Shown here: positions 27,998 through 36,713 of the stretch, one piece after another | Layout of the letters: the number at the start of each line of letters is the position of its first letter | How positions within the stretch are numbered: position 1 is the first letter of the stretch | Source of the DNA: an uncultured Aquimarina sp. | GTDB lineage: Bacteria > Bacteroidota > Bacteroidia > Flavobacteriales > Flavobacteriaceae | DNA: 64,000 nt | Assembly (NCBI GenBank): GCA_947500845.1 | Contig: CANMTP010000004.1 | Location: 186,001-250,000, forward strand | Reading direction: 5' to 3' | Position numbers and translations under genes: made by a program | The notes under the pieces: model-generated | What the model saw: only the letters and a program-made list of their open reading frames with translations | What the model was told of the DNA's origin: nothing | Databases searched by the model: none

Positions 27998-30184
27998 CTA
28001 TCTGGTAAACAGAAGCTCACGATATTTAGTCAATGGCCATAGTTCATCATCTACTAATAGTTCTAATTTATCACAACTGTATCTAATTTCATCAAACAGA
28101 GGTTTTACCTTATTACAATAATCTGCTGCCTTTTTCTCTAAATCTGTTAATTTGTTTGCTTTTCTGCGTTGATCTGTCATCTCATTAACTTTGGTATTAA
28201 TTTTACCGATATGTCCTGATATTTCTTCAATAATTTCCATTTGTTCCTTTGCATACTTTTTAAAATCGCTATCGTAAAGCTCTTTAAGACCAGAAACATT
28301 ATTGATGAGCATGTTTTGGTATCGTATTGCCGTAGGGATGACATGATTACGTGCGATATCCCCTAACACTCGTCCTTCTATTTGGATACGCATTACATAT
28401 TCTTCTATTTCTATTTCATAACGGGCCTTGGCTTCAATTTCATTCATGACTCCCATCTCTTCAAAAAGGTTAATATTTTTGGCAGAGACTTTTGCCTTTA
28501 ATGCTTCAGGAGTAGTTTTATTATTACTTAACCCCCTTTTTTTAGCTTCTTTTTCCCAATCTGCACTATAGCCGTTTCCTTCGAAAAGAATATTTTTAGA
28601 TTGCTTAATATACTCTCGCAATACATTAAAAATAGCTTCATCTTTTTTTAATCCTTTTTCATCAATTAAAACATCAACTTCTTTTTTAAAGTCAACCAAT
28701 TGCTTAGCCACTATCGTGTTAAGGATAGTCATTGGGTTTGCACAGTTAGCTTTTGAGCCTACAGCTCTAAATTCAAATTTATTTCCTGTAAACGCAAATG
28801 GAGAAGTTCTGTTTCTGTCTGTATTATCCAATAAAATTTCGGGTATTTTACCTACTACATTAAGTTTGAGATCGGTCTTTTCTTTTGGTGACAATTTACC
28901 GTCGGTTACCCCTTCCAACTCTTTTAATACAGCAGTTAACTGCTCCCCTATAAACACCGACATAATTGCAGGAGGAGCTTCGTTGGCTCCTAATCGGTGA
29001 TCATTACTGGCAGAAGCAATACCTGCCCTCATTAATTCTTCATTTTCATTAATAGCCTTTATAGTATTAATAAAAAATGTCAAAAACTGCAGATTACTCA
29101 TTGGTGTTTTTCCCGGGCCAAGCAAATTAACCCCGGTATTCGTGCTTAGAGACCAATTATTATGTTTCCCCGACCCATTAACTCCTGCAAAAGGCTTTTC
29201 GTGTAATAAAACTCTAAGCTTATGCCTATCCGCAACTTTATCCATAATATCCATCAAAAGAGAATTATGATCCACTGCTAGATTAGTCTCTTCATAGATA
29301 GGTGCTAATTCAAATTGATTAGGGGCAACCTCATTATGCCTTGTTTTTACAGGAATTCCTAGCTTCATACATTCAACTTCCAAATCCATCATAAAATTCA
29401 AAGCTCGGGTTGGAATGCTACCAAAATAGTGATCATCCAACTGTTGACCTTTTGCTGAAGAGTGACCAAGCAGTGTTCTACCAGTCATCACGATATCAGG
29501 CCTAGATTGTACCAATGCATGATCTATTAAAAAATACTCTTGTTCCCATCCTAAAGAAGCATTAACCTTTTTTACATTTTTGTCGAAATACTTAGATACC
29601 GCTGTTGCTGCATGATCAATGGCCTGTAGCGCTCTTAACAAAGGCGTTTTATAGTCCAGCGCTTCTCCTGTATATGCGACAAACACGGTTGGTATACATA
29701 GTGTAGTACCATAAATAAAAGCAGGCGAGGTAGGGTCCCAAGCAGTATAACCCCTGGCTTCAAATGTATTTCTGATACCACCGTGAGGAAACGAAGACGC
29801 ATCTGGCTCTTGTTGTACCAACTGCCCCCCGCCAAATTTTTCTATAGCTTGTCCATTACCAATCGTTTCGAAAAAGGCGTCATGCTTTTCTGCTGTTGCT
29901 CCTGTTAATGGTTGAAACCAATGTGTATAATGTGTTACTCCTTTGGACAACGCCCAATCTTTCATCGCTGACGCTATTTGATCAGCAATTCTACGGTCAA
30001 TTTTAGAACCATTTTCTATGGCATCGATCACGCTACTATACGCATCTTTGGTTAAAGATTGCAGCATTGTGGTATGGTTGAATACATTTTCACCAAATAA
30101 AGTAGAACGGCGTTCTGTTTCAGTAACTACTACAGAGCTACGATTTAATGTTTCTTTTAGGGCTTGAAATCTAAGTGTTGACAT
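27998..30184 (-). CDS. glnN: Glutamine synthetase type III
   Basis: 728 residues from the ATG at 30182-30184 (MSTLRFQALKETLNR). An upstream in-frame ATG would add 21 non-homologous residues. GSIII is the long, dodecameric glutamine synthetase common in Bacteroidota; it makes glutamine from glutamate, ammonia and ATP. Signature segments: FAGVNGSGKHNNWSL, ANEAPPAIMSVFIG, and NRTSPFAFTGNKFEFRAVGS. The C-terminal long helical region is specific to this class. It is divergent from a GSII gene, with a 220-bp shared control region. Confidence 0.95.
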   Translation of the reverse strand: MSTLRFQALKETLNRSSVVVTETERRSTLFGENVFNHTTMLQSLTKDAYSSVIDAIENGSKIDRRIADQIASAMKDWALSKGVTHYTHWFQPLTGATAEKHDAFFETIGNGQAIEKFGGGQLVQQEPDASSFPHGGIRNTFEARGYTAWDPTSPAFIYGTTLCIPTVFVAYTGEALDYKTPLLRALQAIDHAATAVSKYFDKNVKKVNASLGWEQEYFLIDHALVQSRPDIVMTGRTLLGHSSAKGQQLDDHYFGSIPTRALNFMMDLEVECMKLGIPVKTRHNEVAPNQFELAPIYEETNLAVDHNSLLMDIMDKVADRHKLRVLLHEKPFAGVNGSGKHNNWSLSTNTGVNLLGPGKTPMSNLQFLTFFINTIKAINENEELMRAGIASASNDHRLGANEAPPAIMSVFIGEQLTAVLKELEGVTDGKLSPKEKTDLKLNVVGKIPEILLDNTDRNRTSPFAFTGNKFEFRAVGSKANCANPMTILNTIVAKQLVDFKKEVDVLIDEKGLKKDEAIFNVLREYIKQSKNILFEGNGYSADWEKEAKKRGLSNNKTTPEALKAKVSAKNINLFEEMGVMNEIEAKARYEIEIEEYVMRIQIEGRVLGDIARNHVIPTAIRYQNMLINNVSGLKELYDSDFKKYAKEQMEIIEEISGHIGKINTKVNEMTDQRRKANKLTDLEKKAADYCNKVKPLFDEIRYSCDKLELLVDDELWPLTKYRELLFTR

Positions 30185-30269
30185 AATTGAGTGAGTTTTA
30201 CCGCAAAGATAAAATAAGTTTCTATTGTTAATATGAAAAATATACACTTTTAAAATTGAATATTTTCAA

Positions 30270-30331
30270 AAATACCCCCATAAAAAGTAGGGTGTTAATA
30301 AAAATGATTATAACTTCAACTTAAATACCCC
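30270..30331. promoter_or_regulatory. Repeated AAATACCCC boxes between the two glutamine synthetase genes
   Basis: Direct 9-bp repeats at 30270-30278 and 30323-30331, 53 bp apart start to start. A related inverted AGGGTGTT lies between them (about 30299-30306). They are possible binding sites for a shared nitrogen regulator. Confidence 0.35.
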
Positions 30332-30404
30332 TATTTTTTTTGCATATATAGAAAGATGAATTAATTTTGACTCCTTTAAGAGTTCAATTTATAAAGTGTT
30401 AATT

Positions 30405-31430
30405 ATGAGTAAAGCTAAATTAGAGTACATTTGGCTAGATGGTTACAAACCAACTGCTAATCTAAGAAGTAAAACAAAAATTGAAGAAGATTTTAGCGGA
30501 AAGCTAGAAGATTGTCCGATTTGGTCTTTCGATGGTAGTTCTACAAAACAAGCTGAAGGTGGATCTTCAGACTGTTTATTAAAACCTGTAGCTATATATC
30601 CTGATCCTACAAGAAGAAATGGATATTTGGTAATGACTGAAGTTTTAAATGCAGATGGAACACCGCACGAATCTAATGCAAGAGCCACTATTGATGACAA
30701 TGATAATGACTTTTGGTTTGGCTTTGAACAAGAGTACTTTATTATGGACAAGAACACTCAGCTGCCATTAGGATTTCCTGTAGGCGGTTATCCTGGTCCA
30801 CAAGGTATGTATTATTGTTCTGTTGGAGGAAGAAATACGCATGGTAGAAGTTTTGTAGAAGAACATGCTGATCTTTGTATTGATGCAGGGCTTAATTTTG
30901 AAGGTATTAATCAGGAGGTTGCTAGTGGACAATGGGAATTCCAGTTGTTTGCAAAAGGAGCCAAGAAAGCAGGAGATGAAATTTGGATTGCTCGTTATTT
31001 ATTAGACCGCCTTACCGAAAAATACGGATACTACATAGAGTATCATCCAAAACCTATAAAAGGAGATTGGAATGGTTCTGGTATGCATGCAAACTTCTCT
31101 AACTCGGTATTGAGAACTTGTGGTTCTAAGGAAATATATGAGACAATTTGTGAGGCATTCAGACCAGTCACCAAAGAACACATCTCTGTTTATGGAGAAT
31201 TTAATGATCAAAGGTTAACAGGTGAGCACGAAACGCAATCTATTAATGAATTCTCATATGGAGTTTCGGATAGAGGTGCTTCGATTAGAATTCCTATCAT
31301 TACCGTAGAAAACGGATGGAAAGGATGGTTAGAAGATCGTCGCCCTGCATCTAATGGTGATCCCTACAAAATTGCCGCAAGAATAGTTAAGACTGTTAAA
31401 ACAGCAGATGTTGAAGCCATGTTAGCATAA
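30405..31430 (+). CDS. Glutamine synthetase type II (eukaryote-like)
   Basis: 341 residues from the ATG at 30405; an upstream GTG at 30396 adds only three residues. The short length and motifs are those of GSII: LEYIWLDGY, WSFDGSSTKQAEGGSSDC, FGFEQEYF, INQEVASGQWEFQ, NGSGMHANFSN and DRGASIRIP. It makes glutamine from glutamate and ammonia. It sits divergent from GSIII, so this genome has two unrelated glutamine synthetases side by side, which probably respond differently to nitrogen supply. Confidence 0.95.
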   Translation: MSKAKLEYIWLDGYKPTANLRSKTKIEEDFSGKLEDCPIWSFDGSSTKQAEGGSSDCLLKPVAIYPDPTRRNGYLVMTEVLNADGTPHESNARATIDDNDNDFWFGFEQEYFIMDKNTQLPLGFPVGGYPGPQGMYYCSVGGRNTHGRSFVEEHADLCIDAGLNFEGINQEVASGQWEFQLFAKGAKKAGDEIWIARYLLDRLTEKYGYYIEYHPKPIKGDWNGSGMHANFSNSVLRTCGSKEIYETICEAFRPVTKEHISVYGEFNDQRLTGEHETQSINEFSYGVSDRGASIRIPIITVENGWKGWLEDRRPASNGDPYKIAARIVKTVKTADVEAMLA

Positions 31431-31466
31431 GATAAAAAGCAACTATCTATCATAAAGGTTAAACGC

Positions 31467-31502
31467 AAAAAACCTCTGAAAAATTTTTCAGAGGTTTTTT
31501 TA
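31467..31502. terminator. Bidirectional terminator between GSII and the CaCA exchanger
   Basis: A perfect 26-bp palindrome (31471-31496, arms AACCTCTGAAAAA) is flanked by A on the left and T on the right. Confidence 0.92.
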
Positions 31503-31520
31503 TTCTTTGGTGTTTGAATT

Positions 31521-32474
31521 TTATTTTACAAAAACCAAAGCTATGAAAATACAATACGCTAGAAAAATTAATACCCCTTTTGGTCGTCCCAAAACCATTC
31601 TTTTGGGAACAAACGCTAATGGAAGCAAAATTATGGCAAAACCAAGCATCCAATAGATATTAACACTCATTAAAGCCTCATCTTTAACTGCGATAGGCTG
31701 AATTAATGATGTAATCCCCAAGACTGATGCGATATTAAAGATATTTGATCCTATAAGATTTCCTAAAGAGATTGCCTTTTCTTGTTTGAGTGCTGCTATC
31801 ACAGAGGCCGCCAACTCAGGTACACTTGTACCTACTGCAATTAAAGTGACAGCTATCACTCCCTCACTTACCCCTAATTTTAGGGCTATATTCTCAGCTC
31901 CACTTACCAATAATTCTGATCCAAAATAAAGTGCAACTCCTCCAATCAATAACCAAATCAATATTTTGAAGTTGGAGGTCTTTTGCAGAGAATCATCGAC
32001 CTCTTCGAGCATAGCATCAGAAAATTTTCTAGCACGTCTAATTAATAAAAAAAGATACACCAATAATGACGAAATCAAAATAAGCCCTTCAATCTGACTT
32101 AAAACTCCATCATTTCCCAGAAGCAGATATAATGCAAATGATAGTATTACCATTACTGGCCAATTAAACTTATAAAAATCCTTATCGATTGCTAATGGTC
32201 CTATGATCGCGGTAATTCCCAATACTAATCCGATATTCGCTATGTTAGATCCAACAACATTTCCTAAGGATATATCAGATAATCCGCCTAAAGCAGCCTG
32301 AATACTTACTAATAACTCTGGTGCAGAGGTCGCAAAAGAAACAACAGTTAAACCAATAACCATTTTTGAAAGCTTGAGTCTAAAAGATAACGCGACCGAA
32401 GATCTAACCAAAAACTCCCCTCCTACTACAAGAAGAACAAGCCCAATTAATACGTAAAGTATACTTACTACCAT
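31521..32474 (-). CDS. Calcium/sodium:cation antiporter (CaCA family)
   Basis: 317 residues, about ten membrane helices arranged as two homologous halves. The alpha repeats are plain: half one has SFATSAPELLVSIQAA and GNVVGSNIANIGLVLG; half two has AVGTSVPELAASVIAA and GNLIGSNIFNIASVLG, each with the ion-binding Glu. The closest known type is YrbG-like Na+/Ca2+ or K+-independent exchangers. A short acidic cytoplasmic loop joins the halves. Monocistronic. Confidence 0.92.
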   Translation of the reverse strand: MVVSILYVLIGLVLLVVGGEFLVRSSVALSFRLKLSKMVIGLTVVSFATSAPELLVSIQAALGGLSDISLGNVVGSNIANIGLVLGITAIIGPLAIDKDFYKFNWPVMVILSFALYLLLGNDGVLSQIEGLILISSLLVYLFLLIRRARKFSDAMLEEVDDSLQKTSNFKILIWLLIGGVALYFGSELLVSGAENIALKLGVSEGVIAVTLIAVGTSVPELAASVIAALKQEKAISLGNLIGSNIFNIASVLGITSLIQPIAVKDEALMSVNIYWMLGFAIILLPLAFVPKRMVLGRPKGVLIFLAYCIFIALVFVK

Positions 32475-32571
32475 AGCACAATATTTGATTGCGAAGATAA
32501 AATAAGTATCTGTTAGTTCTATAAATACAAAGCGTATTTTTATAAGGTTTTATGCAAAATTTAGCTTACAA

Positions 32572-32627
32572 AACTATAAAAATAGTTAAATAACTAAAAA
32601 AATAGTTGTGAAACTACAAATTTAGTT
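32572..32627. promoter_or_regulatory. Triple phased operator upstream of blaI-like gene
   Basis: Three copies of AACTA-N6-TAGTT at 32572-32587, 32592-32607 and 32612-32627, each separated by exactly 4 bp, giving a 20-bp period. The array covers the -33 region and abuts the -7 box of the promoter, consistent with autorepression by the BlaI-family protein encoded next. Confidence 0.7.
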
Positions 32628-32636
32628 ATAGATTTG
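32606..32636 (+). promoter_or_regulatory. Promoter of the BlaI/M56 operon
   Basis: TTG (32606-32608), 20 bases, TAGATTTG (32629-32636). The spacing is the same as at the tRNA promoters. The ATG follows 22 bp later. Confidence 0.65.
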
Positions 32637-32658
32637 ATCATAATTAATTAAATTTCTA

Positions 32659-33015
32659 ATGGAAAAACTAACAAATAAAGAAGAAGAAATAATGCATGCC
32701 GTATGGGAGTTAGAAAGAGCTTTTGCAAAAGAGGTACAAGCAAGATTAGGGAACACCTTACATTATAATACGGTTTCTACAATAATCAGAAACCTCGAAG
32801 ACAAGGGATATGTTGGACATCAAGTTTTTGGTAAAACACATCAATACTTTCCTATTGTCACCAAAGAAGAATATAGGAATCATTTTGTAAGTAAAGCAAT
32901 GACACAATACTTTAATAACTCGTATAAGAATATGGTATCTTTTTTTGCAAAAGAAGAAAAAATTACCGCTGAAGAGTTACGTGAAATTCTGAAAGTAATA
33001 GAGCAAAAAGAGTAA
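32659..33015 (+). CDS. BlaI/MecI/CopY-family repressor
   Basis: 118 residues. The N-terminal winged helix covers about residues 3-75 (LTNKEEEIMHAVWELERAFAKEVQ, NTVSTIIRNLEDKGYVGHQ) and the C-terminal helices mediate dimerisation. BlaI-type repressors bind inverted repeats and are inactivated by proteolysis triggered by the partner M56 protein. The gene for that partner starts 3 bp downstream, and a three-site operator array lies at the promoter. The regulated genes beyond the operon are unknown; nothing ties it to beta-lactam resistance. Confidence 0.92.
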   Translation: MEKLTNKEEEIMHAVWELERAFAKEVQARLGNTLHYNTVSTIIRNLEDKGYVGHQVFGKTHQYFPIVTKEEYRNHFVSKAMTQYFNNSYKNMVSFFAKEEKITAEELREILKVIEQKE

Positions 33016-33018
33016 ATC

Positions 33019-34623
33019 ATGGAAACAATATTAATTTATCTATTTAAATCAAGTGTAGTCCTTACTATATTTTATGTTACATATTACTTTTTACTTAGAA
33101 AAGATACTTTTTTTAATATTAACAGACATTTTTTATTAATAGGGGTTATTGTTTCATTATTGCTTCCTTTTTTAGAATTTACTACTGTTAAGTTCATTGA
33201 ATCTCCTAACTTTTATATTGCAGAATCAAATCCATCTAAAATCATAAATACTACTCAAGAATCATGGGATTGGTGGCTTATTGGTGGTATAGTATACTGT
33301 ATTGGACTATTATTATTTGCCATACGTTTTGTTATCCAACTGCTATCCCTAAAAAAATTAGTTACGGGTAACTTAACCAAAAAACGGGGGAATTATAATT
33401 TAATAGAAGTTACCGAAGATATTGCCCCTTTTTCATTCTTTGGTTTCATAGTATATAATCCAACTCTACATTCAAAAAAAGAACTAAACATGATTCTTGA
33501 ACATGAAAAGATTCATGTGACTCAGTATCATACCATCGATATCCTAATAATTAACCTTCTTATGATTTTTCAATGGATCAATCCCTTTGTTTGGCTTTAT
33601 AAAAAAAGCTTAGAGCAAAACCTTGAATTTATTGCAGATCGTGAAGCAATTAACCATTTACAGTCTAAGAAAGAGTACCAATTAACTTTAGTAAGTGTTA
33701 CATCAAAAAATTACGCTGCTATTGCCAATAATTTTTATCATTCATTAATCAAAAAACGAATCGTTATGTTAAACAAGCAAACTTCTCAGAACAAAAAATT
33801 GTGGAGAATCATCTTAATTCTGCCATTATTAAGTCTATTTCTATGGGGCTTTAATACCAAAGAAATAGTCAAGATCCAGCAAGATCATATTATTAATTCT
33901 ACCACTTTAGAAAAAGCTTCTTCCAAAAAGGATAAAGAAAAGGTAGTTAAATTTATGATCAATAAGAATTCTTCAAAACAGGATTTTAACAACATCAAAA
34001 AAACATTAAAGAATGATTTTAATGTAGATATTAAGTTCTCTAATATTGAAAGAAACAATAATAAAGAAATCACTGGAATTAAAGTTGCGATCACTTCCTC
34101 AGGGAGTAGCACGAATTATGCAGTAAAGGATAAGAATCCCATTAGTGCGTTTATTATTTCATATCATAGTAAAACAGACAGTATTCATATAGGTGCTTCA
34201 GAAAGTGATCATAATTTTGTTATGATAAATTCAAAAAAGCATGGTAAGAACAAAATTCTTGAAATTCACACTGATAACGAAGATGAGGAACATAATTTTA
34301 CCTTTTCGGGAACAGGAAAAGATAAAATCGTTATAATAAAGGACAAAGATGGAAAAGTAATAACCGAAGATATTCATGGTGATTCTGAAGAAATTTTCGA
34401 AATCCGTAAAAAAGATGACAATACTTTTGCTGTGATCACTGGAAATGATGGTAAGGACCCTTTATATTTTATAGATGGAAAAGAAGCTACCAAAGAGAAA
34501 ATGGAGAAACTGGATTCTGATGATATAGAAAGTGTTAATGTCTTTAAAGGTAAAAATGCTATCAAAAAATATGGTAAAAAAGCTGAAAATGGAGTGATTG
34601 AAATCTTCACCAAAGAGAATTAA
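33019..34623 (+). CDS. BlaR1-like M56 membrane metalloprotease with TonB-plug-like C-terminal tail
   Basis: 534 residues. Four membrane helices in the first 280 residues surround the zinc site HEKIH (162-166), with the third-ligand region FIADREAINH downstream. No penicillin-binding sensor domain follows. Instead, residues 314-480 form a beta-rich periplasmic region, and 485-534 resemble the plug motif of TonB-dependent receptors (FIDGKEATKE, SVNVFKGKNAIKKYGKKAENGVIEIFTK). It probably senses an envelope signal and cleaves or triggers cleavage of the BlaI partner. The secreted protein at 34941 resembles its C-terminal half. Confidence 0.9.
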   Translation: METILIYLFKSSVVLTIFYVTYYFLLRKDTFFNINRHFLLIGVIVSLLLPFLEFTTVKFIESPNFYIAESNPSKIINTTQESWDWWLIGGIVYCIGLLLFAIRFVIQLLSLKKLVTGNLTKKRGNYNLIEVTEDIAPFSFFGFIVYNPTLHSKKELNMILEHEKIHVTQYHTIDILIINLLMIFQWINPFVWLYKKSLEQNLEFIADREAINHLQSKKEYQLTLVSVTSKNYAAIANNFYHSLIKKRIVMLNKQTSQNKKLWRIILILPLLSLFLWGFNTKEIVKIQQDHIINSTTLEKASSKKDKEKVVKFMINKNSSKQDFNNIKKTLKNDFNVDIKFSNIERNNNKEITGIKVAITSSGSSTNYAVKDKNPISAFIISYHSKTDSIHIGASESDHNFVMINSKKHGKNKILEIHTDNEDEEHNFTFSGTGKDKIVIIKDKDGKVITEDIHGDSEEIFEIRKKDDNTFAVITGNDGKDPLYFIDGKEATKEKMEKLDSDDIESVNVFKGKNAIKKYGKKAENGVIEIFTKEN

Positions 34624-34647
34624 CTTTACTCAGACATAAATCATAAT

Positions 34648-34675
34648 AAACTCGCTTTATGTAAGCGAGTTTTTG
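34648..34675 (+). terminator. Terminator of the BlaI/M56 operon
   Basis: 10-bp stem AAACTCGCTT/AAGCGAGTTT (34648-34657 and 34663-34672) followed by T residues. Confidence 0.8.
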
Positions 34676-34688
34676 TTATTTTCGTGTT

Positions 34689-34841
34689 ATGGAAAAACGA
34701 TTATTTTCAGTTCTAGCAAAAATCAACAAGGCGATCCTTCCCAGCTTTACAAAAAGACGTTTAGATCTAAGTAAAGCTTCCAAACTACAATTGCTAATCT
34801 TTGGCTGGAGACTATATGTGACCAAAAAGGCCTTAGGCTAA
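34689..34841 (+). CDS. 50-residue basic protein of the flavobacterial SsrA-binding-like family
   Basis: Short frame from ATG 34689 to TAA 34839-34841: 50 residues, strongly basic, beginning MEKRLFSVLAKINKAILP and continuing SFTKRRLDLSKASKLQL then FGWRLYVTKKALG. From memory, short proteins of this pattern are common in Flavobacteriaceae and are often named SsrA-binding protein, though they are far too short to be SmpB; I treat that name as unproven. It stands alone between two terminator/promoter regions. Predicted to be one or two amphipathic helices; function unknown. Confidence 0.7.
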   Translation: MEKRLFSVLAKINKAILPSFTKRRLDLSKASKLQLLIFGWRLYVTKKALG

Positions 34842-34940
34842 CTCCAAATTTTTCACAAACATTTTGCAACACATACTAGCTTTTTTCGTACTTAAGACGA
34901 AGTATTATATCATTTAATAAATAACCTTAAAATATTTAGT

Positions 34941-35765
34941 ATGAAAAAATGGATTATTCTGGGAATAAGCATACTAGGTACGCTTTCCCTAATGGCATTT
35001 ACCGATACCCTACATGAACAGATAGCAATAAGTGATTCACAATCTGATGAGATTACTGCAATAATCAACAAAGACACAACCGAAAAAGAACTGGAAGATC
35101 TACAAACTTTCTTTGCTGAAAACGGGATCGAATTAATCATTAAAAAAATCGAATACAACAATAAGAATGAGCTAACCAGTTTAAGTATCATTCTTAAGAA
35201 AGGAAATTCTAAGAGCCAATATTCTTCTTCATCAAACACTCCAATCTCTGAAATTGAGTTAGGCTTTAAAAATGATAATTTATATATCAACAATTCTGGA
35301 ATTTTTGATATTGCAGCATGGAGAAATCAATCAGGTTTTACTTATCCTCAAATCGATATGGATAGCCTGATGAAAAAACACAACTTTGCATTTAATTTTG
35401 ATTTTGATTTTGACAAAGACAATGATTCTTTGTTCTTTAAAGGTAATTTCGATGTTCAAAAACTAAAAGACCAAATCATGAAGTCTTTTACTTTTGAAGA
35501 AGATGAAGATGGTAATTTCATTTTTAATGGACAACAGTTCCCTCCTTTTCAGAATAATAAACGCAAAAAGTTCAGCTTTATTGACAACCCCGATATCGAG
35601 AAGCTAATTATTATAGACGGAAAAGAAACCGATTTTGAAACCTTAGATAATCTAGCAAAAACAGATAAGCTTGACGAGGTTGATTTTCTTAAGCCCGAAA
35701 CTGCTGTTAGTGTTTATGGAAATAAAGCAAAAGATGGTGCCATTATCGCTACCACCAAAAAATAG
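34941..35765 (+). CDS. Secreted paralogue of the M56 periplasmic tail
   Basis: 274 residues with a signal peptide (about 1-20). Residues 42-110 align with residues 314-382 of the neighbouring M56 protein (INKDTTEKELEDLQTFF against INKNSSKQDFNNIKKTL; IEYNNKNELTSLSI against IERNNNKEITGIKV; NTPISEIELGF against KNPISAFIISY). The last 50 residues repeat the same plug-like ending (IIIDGKETDFETLDN, AVSVYGNKAKDGAIIATTK). It therefore looks like a soluble copy of the sensor's periplasmic part without membrane helices or protease. It may compete for, or present, the same ligand. The middle is Asp/Phe-rich. Confidence 0.75.
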   Translation: MKKWIILGISILGTLSLMAFTDTLHEQIAISDSQSDEITAIINKDTTEKELEDLQTFFAENGIELIIKKIEYNNKNELTSLSIILKKGNSKSQYSSSSNTPISEIELGFKNDNLYINNSGIFDIAAWRNQSGFTYPQIDMDSLMKKHNFAFNFDFDFDKDNDSLFFKGNFDVQKLKDQIMKSFTFEEDEDGNFIFNGQQFPPFQNNKRKKFSFIDNPDIEKLIIIDGKETDFETLDNLAKTDKLDEVDFLKPETAVSVYGNKAKDGAIIATTKK

Positions 35766-35789
35766 TAGTTTTTATAAAGTTTGATTTGG

Positions 35790-35815
35790 GCCTTCATTTC
35801 ATGAAGGCTTTTTTT
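35790..35815 (+). terminator. Terminator after the secreted paralogue
   Basis: 8-bp stem GCCTTCAT/ATGAAGGC (35790-35797 and 35801-35808) with a run of T. It overlaps the last codons of the convergent apt gene. Confidence 0.85.
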
Positions 35816-36329
35816 CTTCATATGTTACCAACGCAGAAACTGGTGCATTTAATCTATTTCTGCCATTCAAAAAATCAAGTTCCATAATAAAATTACACTG
35901 CACGACAATTCCGCCCAGGTCTTCTACCAACTCGCATACAGCATCTGCAGTACCTCCTGTCGCGAGTACATCATCATGAATAAGAACGTGCTCTCCTTTT
36001 TTGATAGCATCGATATGAATCTCGAGCGTATCATGGCCATACTCAAGTCCATAATCCTTTGATTTTACCTGGTATGGAAGCTTTCCCTTTTTACGAACCG
36101 GTACAAATCCTGCTCCCAAACGTTCTGCAATCATAGCTCCGATTATAAAGCCTCTGGATTCGATACCAATTACTTTGTCAACCTTCATATTTTTAGGAGA
36201 AAGCTCGGCTAACATATTAGCGCACCCTACCAAAGCATCATGATTTGATAGTAATGGAGTGATATCTTTAAATAGAATTCCGGGTTTTGGAAAATCTGCT
36301 ATATCTCGTATGTAGTCTTCTAAGTTCAT
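35799..36329 (-). CDS. apt: Adenine phosphoribosyltransferase
   Basis: 176 residues, the normal length. The PRPP-binding motif is VLIHDDVLATGGTADA, and the adenine-side segment is VIGIESRGFIIGAMIAERLGAGFVPVRKKGKLP. It makes AMP from adenine and PRPP in purine salvage. The start is ATG at 36327-36329. The next gene upstream is the divergent tRNA-Arg. Confidence 0.97.
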   Translation of the reverse strand: MNLEDYIRDIADFPKPGILFKDITPLLSNHDALVGCANMLAELSPKNMKVDKVIGIESRGFIIGAMIAERLGAGFVPVRKKGKLPYQVKSKDYGLEYGHDTLEIHIDAIKKGEHVLIHDDVLATGGTADAVCELVEDLGGIVVQCNFIMELDFLNGRNRLNAPVSALVTYEEKKPS

Positions 36330-36416
36330 GATATGCTTTGATTATGGTTCAAATATACCATAGAATATCGAACTGGTATTGATTCTTAAATCAAAAAATA
36401 TTTAGCTAAAATATGC

Positions 36417-36447
36417 TTGGGCAGTTAGATAAAAACAATTATATTTG
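36417..36447 (+). promoter_or_regulatory. Promoter of tRNA-Arg
   Basis: TTG (36417-36419), 20 bases, TATATTTG (36440-36447), 20 bp before the tRNA. Confidence 0.8.
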
Positions 36448-36467
36448 CACCCGCAATAGCAAAAAAA

Positions 36468-36541
36468 GGCCTCGTAGCATAACTGAATAGTGCACTTGAT
36501 TACGGCTCAAGAGGTTGCAGGTTTGAATCCTGCCGAGGTCA
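36468..36541 (+). tRNA. tRNA-Arg (ACG)
   Basis: 74 bases. Acceptor GGCCTCG/CGAGGTC with discriminator A, anticodon loop TTACGGC (anticodon ACG, read as ICG), T loop GGTTTGAATCC. CCA is not encoded. A decayed tyrosine recombinase begins 172 bp downstream, which marks this tRNA as a probable island integration site. Confidence 0.96.
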
Positions 36542-36566
36542 CTTTTAAAACTCACGAAGAGTTTCA

Positions 36567-36598
36567 AAACCCTGCAAATCATAAAATTTGCAGGGTTT
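36567..36598 (+). terminator. Hairpin downstream of tRNA-Arg
   Basis: 13-bp perfect stem AAACCCTGCAAAT/ATTTGCAGGGTTT (36567-36579 and 36586-36598). The downstream tract is T-rich rather than a pure T run. Probable tRNA terminator. Confidence 0.65.
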
Positions 36599-36713
36599 GT
36601 TGGTTTTAGAGCTATCATGTAAAATGAATCGATTTGATATTTCTGAAAATGTTTTAAAGAATAGTTGATTTGACTTTCGTCTCTAATAATTGTTTAATTA
36701 AAAGGCGACAACT

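Noticed and set aside
32659..34623. Beta-lactam resistance regulator (blaI-blaR1)
   Set aside because: The M56 protein lacks a penicillin-binding sensor domain and no beta-lactamase gene is nearby, so only the regulatory architecture is shared.
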